Shown piece by piece: positions 63,414 through 64,000 of a DNA stretch of 64,000 nt. The notes beneath the pieces are model-generated. The model was given only the letters and a program-made list of their open reading frames with translations. It made no database searches and was not told the DNA's origin. Where the stretch lies: NCBI GenBank assembly GCA_963792815.1, contig CAWBXR010000012.1:434001-498000 (forward strand). The letters run 5' to 3'. Positions within the stretch are counted from its first letter, which is position 1, and each line of letters opens with the position of its first letter. The DNA is from JARRPM01 sp963792815. GTDB taxonomy: Bacteria > Pseudomonadota > Gammaproteobacteria > Pseudomonadales > Halieaceae. A program made the position numbers and the translations under genes.

Positions 63414-63527
63414 GCAGAAGTGGGGTTCATGGACCGTTGGAGGCCATGGATGGCCGACACGAGTCCGCGTTCGGGACACGAGCCTACATGGACGTATTTA
63501 CGGCGGGTCCATGAATCCCACTTCTGC
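63414..63527. repeat. Hairpin repeat family B, copy 2 (inverted)
   Basis: Arms of 22 bp (63414-63435 and 63506-63527) pair with one mismatch around a 70-nt core. The reverse complement of this core equals the copy 1 core with two substitutions and a 19-nt insertion that partly duplicates the GGCTCGTGT region. The 230 bp between the copies holds no recognisable gene. Apparent open frames across both copies are repeat artefacts. Confidence 0.85.
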
Positions 63528-63591
63528 TCCCCGGGCGTGAGGCCGAGAACAGAATCTCAGCGCAATACAACCAGGCATAAGCAGAAACGTT

Positions 63592-64000
63592 CTAGAACTG
63601 GTTGAGCACCGCCCCGATCAGCATGATCTGCGGAACAGTCACCAGCGGCAGGAACAGGGCGATTTTCCAGGAGCGGGTGGTATCGCGGATCGACATGACC
63701 TCGGTGTAGTCGGTGGCCACGCCTGCCATCAGGAAGGTGAAACTGTTACCCGGCGCCGCTGCGCGGTTCATCAGGTCGGCGGCGATCGGGGTGGAACCCT
63801 CGGAGCAGACCTCGATGACCGTGGTGGCCAGCAGGGTGAGCCACAGTCCGCCCATGGTGGCGCCAAACCAGGTGGCGAAGGCCTCTTCCGGCATGAAGGC
63901 CCGGATCAAGCCGGCGAGAATCAGGCCGAACATGGACCAGCGGATCACCACCCGCGCTCCATCAAAACCCTCCCGCAGGATCTTGCCGCTGCCACTGAGG
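63592..64000 (-). CDS. Predicted permease (DUF318/ArsP-like), C-terminal part
   Basis: The window ends inside this gene; about 135 C-terminal residues are visible and the frame stays open to the edge. Helices include MFGLILAGLIRAFMPEEAFA and IALFLPLVTVPQIMLIGAVL. The signature TTVIEVCSEGSTPIAADLMN with SFTFLMAGVATDYTEV is typical of the DUF318/SO_0444-type permeases related to the organoarsenical exporter ArsP. The substrate is unknown. The motif with Cys and Glu may be metal-related. Confidence 0.75.
   Translation of the reverse strand, partial: LSGSGKILREGFDGARVVIRWSMFGLILAGLIRAFMPEEAFATWFGATMGGLWLTLLATTVIEVCSEGSTPIAADLMNRAAAPGNSFTFLMAGVATDYTEVMSIRDTTRSWKIALFLPLVTVPQIMLIGAVLNQF

Noticed and set aside
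63061..63540. Open frames across the 63 kb repeats
   Set aside because: They are made of Trp/Arg-rich sequence translated from the repeat cores in both orientations, with no family.

Overview
The window is one contiguous piece of a GC-rich bacterial chromosome and looks gammaproteobacterial. Supporting signs are the purL-mltF-tadA arrangement, the guaBA, secDF and prfB-lysS operons, a DUF3301 gene, and release factor 2 with the classical programmed frameshift. The accessory genes (wax ester synthase, cytochrome P450, PQQ alcohol dehydrogenase, HupE/UreJ with a PpiC foldase, DabAB, many crotonases) fit a marine oligotroph of the Halieaceae/OM60 kind. That placement is inference from gene content only. 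No prophage, integron, CRISPR array, rRNA or intact transposase was seen.

Layout. 0-2.9 kb: a succinate dehydrogenase/fumarate reductase operon in C-A-B order. 2.9-10.6 kb: lipid and ester metabolism (two alpha/beta hydrolases, WS/DGAT, malonyl-CoA decarboxylase, a crotonase, a metallo-beta-lactamase-fold hydrolase) and a decayed cysteine-desulfurase-like gene. 10.8-11.1 kb: tRNA-Asp and tRNA-Val behind a consensus promoter. 11.2-22.9 kb: queD, then oxidoreductases and membrane genes (GMC oxidoreductase, P450, old yellow enzyme, HupE/UreJ plus PpiC, dienoyl-CoA isomerase-like crotonase, nitroreductase, FkbM methyltransferase). 22.9-31.8 kb: housekeeping (secF, secD, purL, mltF, tadA). 32-39 kb: Na/Pi cotransporter, crotonase, hypotheticals, PQQ dehydrogenase with a dihaem cytochrome c. 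39.5-50.1 kb: a dissolved-inorganic-carbon island (96-aa protein, DUF6671, dabA, dabB, divergent LysR), a ZnuD-like TonB receptor with His/Asp-rich loops and a universal stress protein. 50.4-55 kb: guaA, guaB, xseA. 55.1-60.3 kb: hairpin repeats, a cNMP-binding regulator, and a divergent cyclase / response regulator / histidine kinase operon. 60.3-63 kb: lysS and prfB. 63.1-63.5 kb: two further hairpin repeats. The end of the window cuts a permease.

Two things stand out. First, two unrelated repeat families (three copies at 55.1-55.4 kb, two at 63.1-63.5 kb) share one design: a conserved loop enclosed by long arms that differ between copies yet stay self-complementary within each copy. Second, at least thirteen single-base insertions, none creating a common motif, interrupt otherwise well-conserved genes including secD, secF and purL. 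Sequence error is the likeliest explanation, but they must be known before anyone calls these genes dead.

Functional links. The carbon island pairs a zinc-type DabA with a candidate zinc receptor and its own LysR regulator. The 55-60 kb block looks like a self-contained circuit: membrane sensor kinase, single-domain receiver, receiver-linked nucleotide cyclase, and a cNMP-binding transcription factor transcribed divergently.
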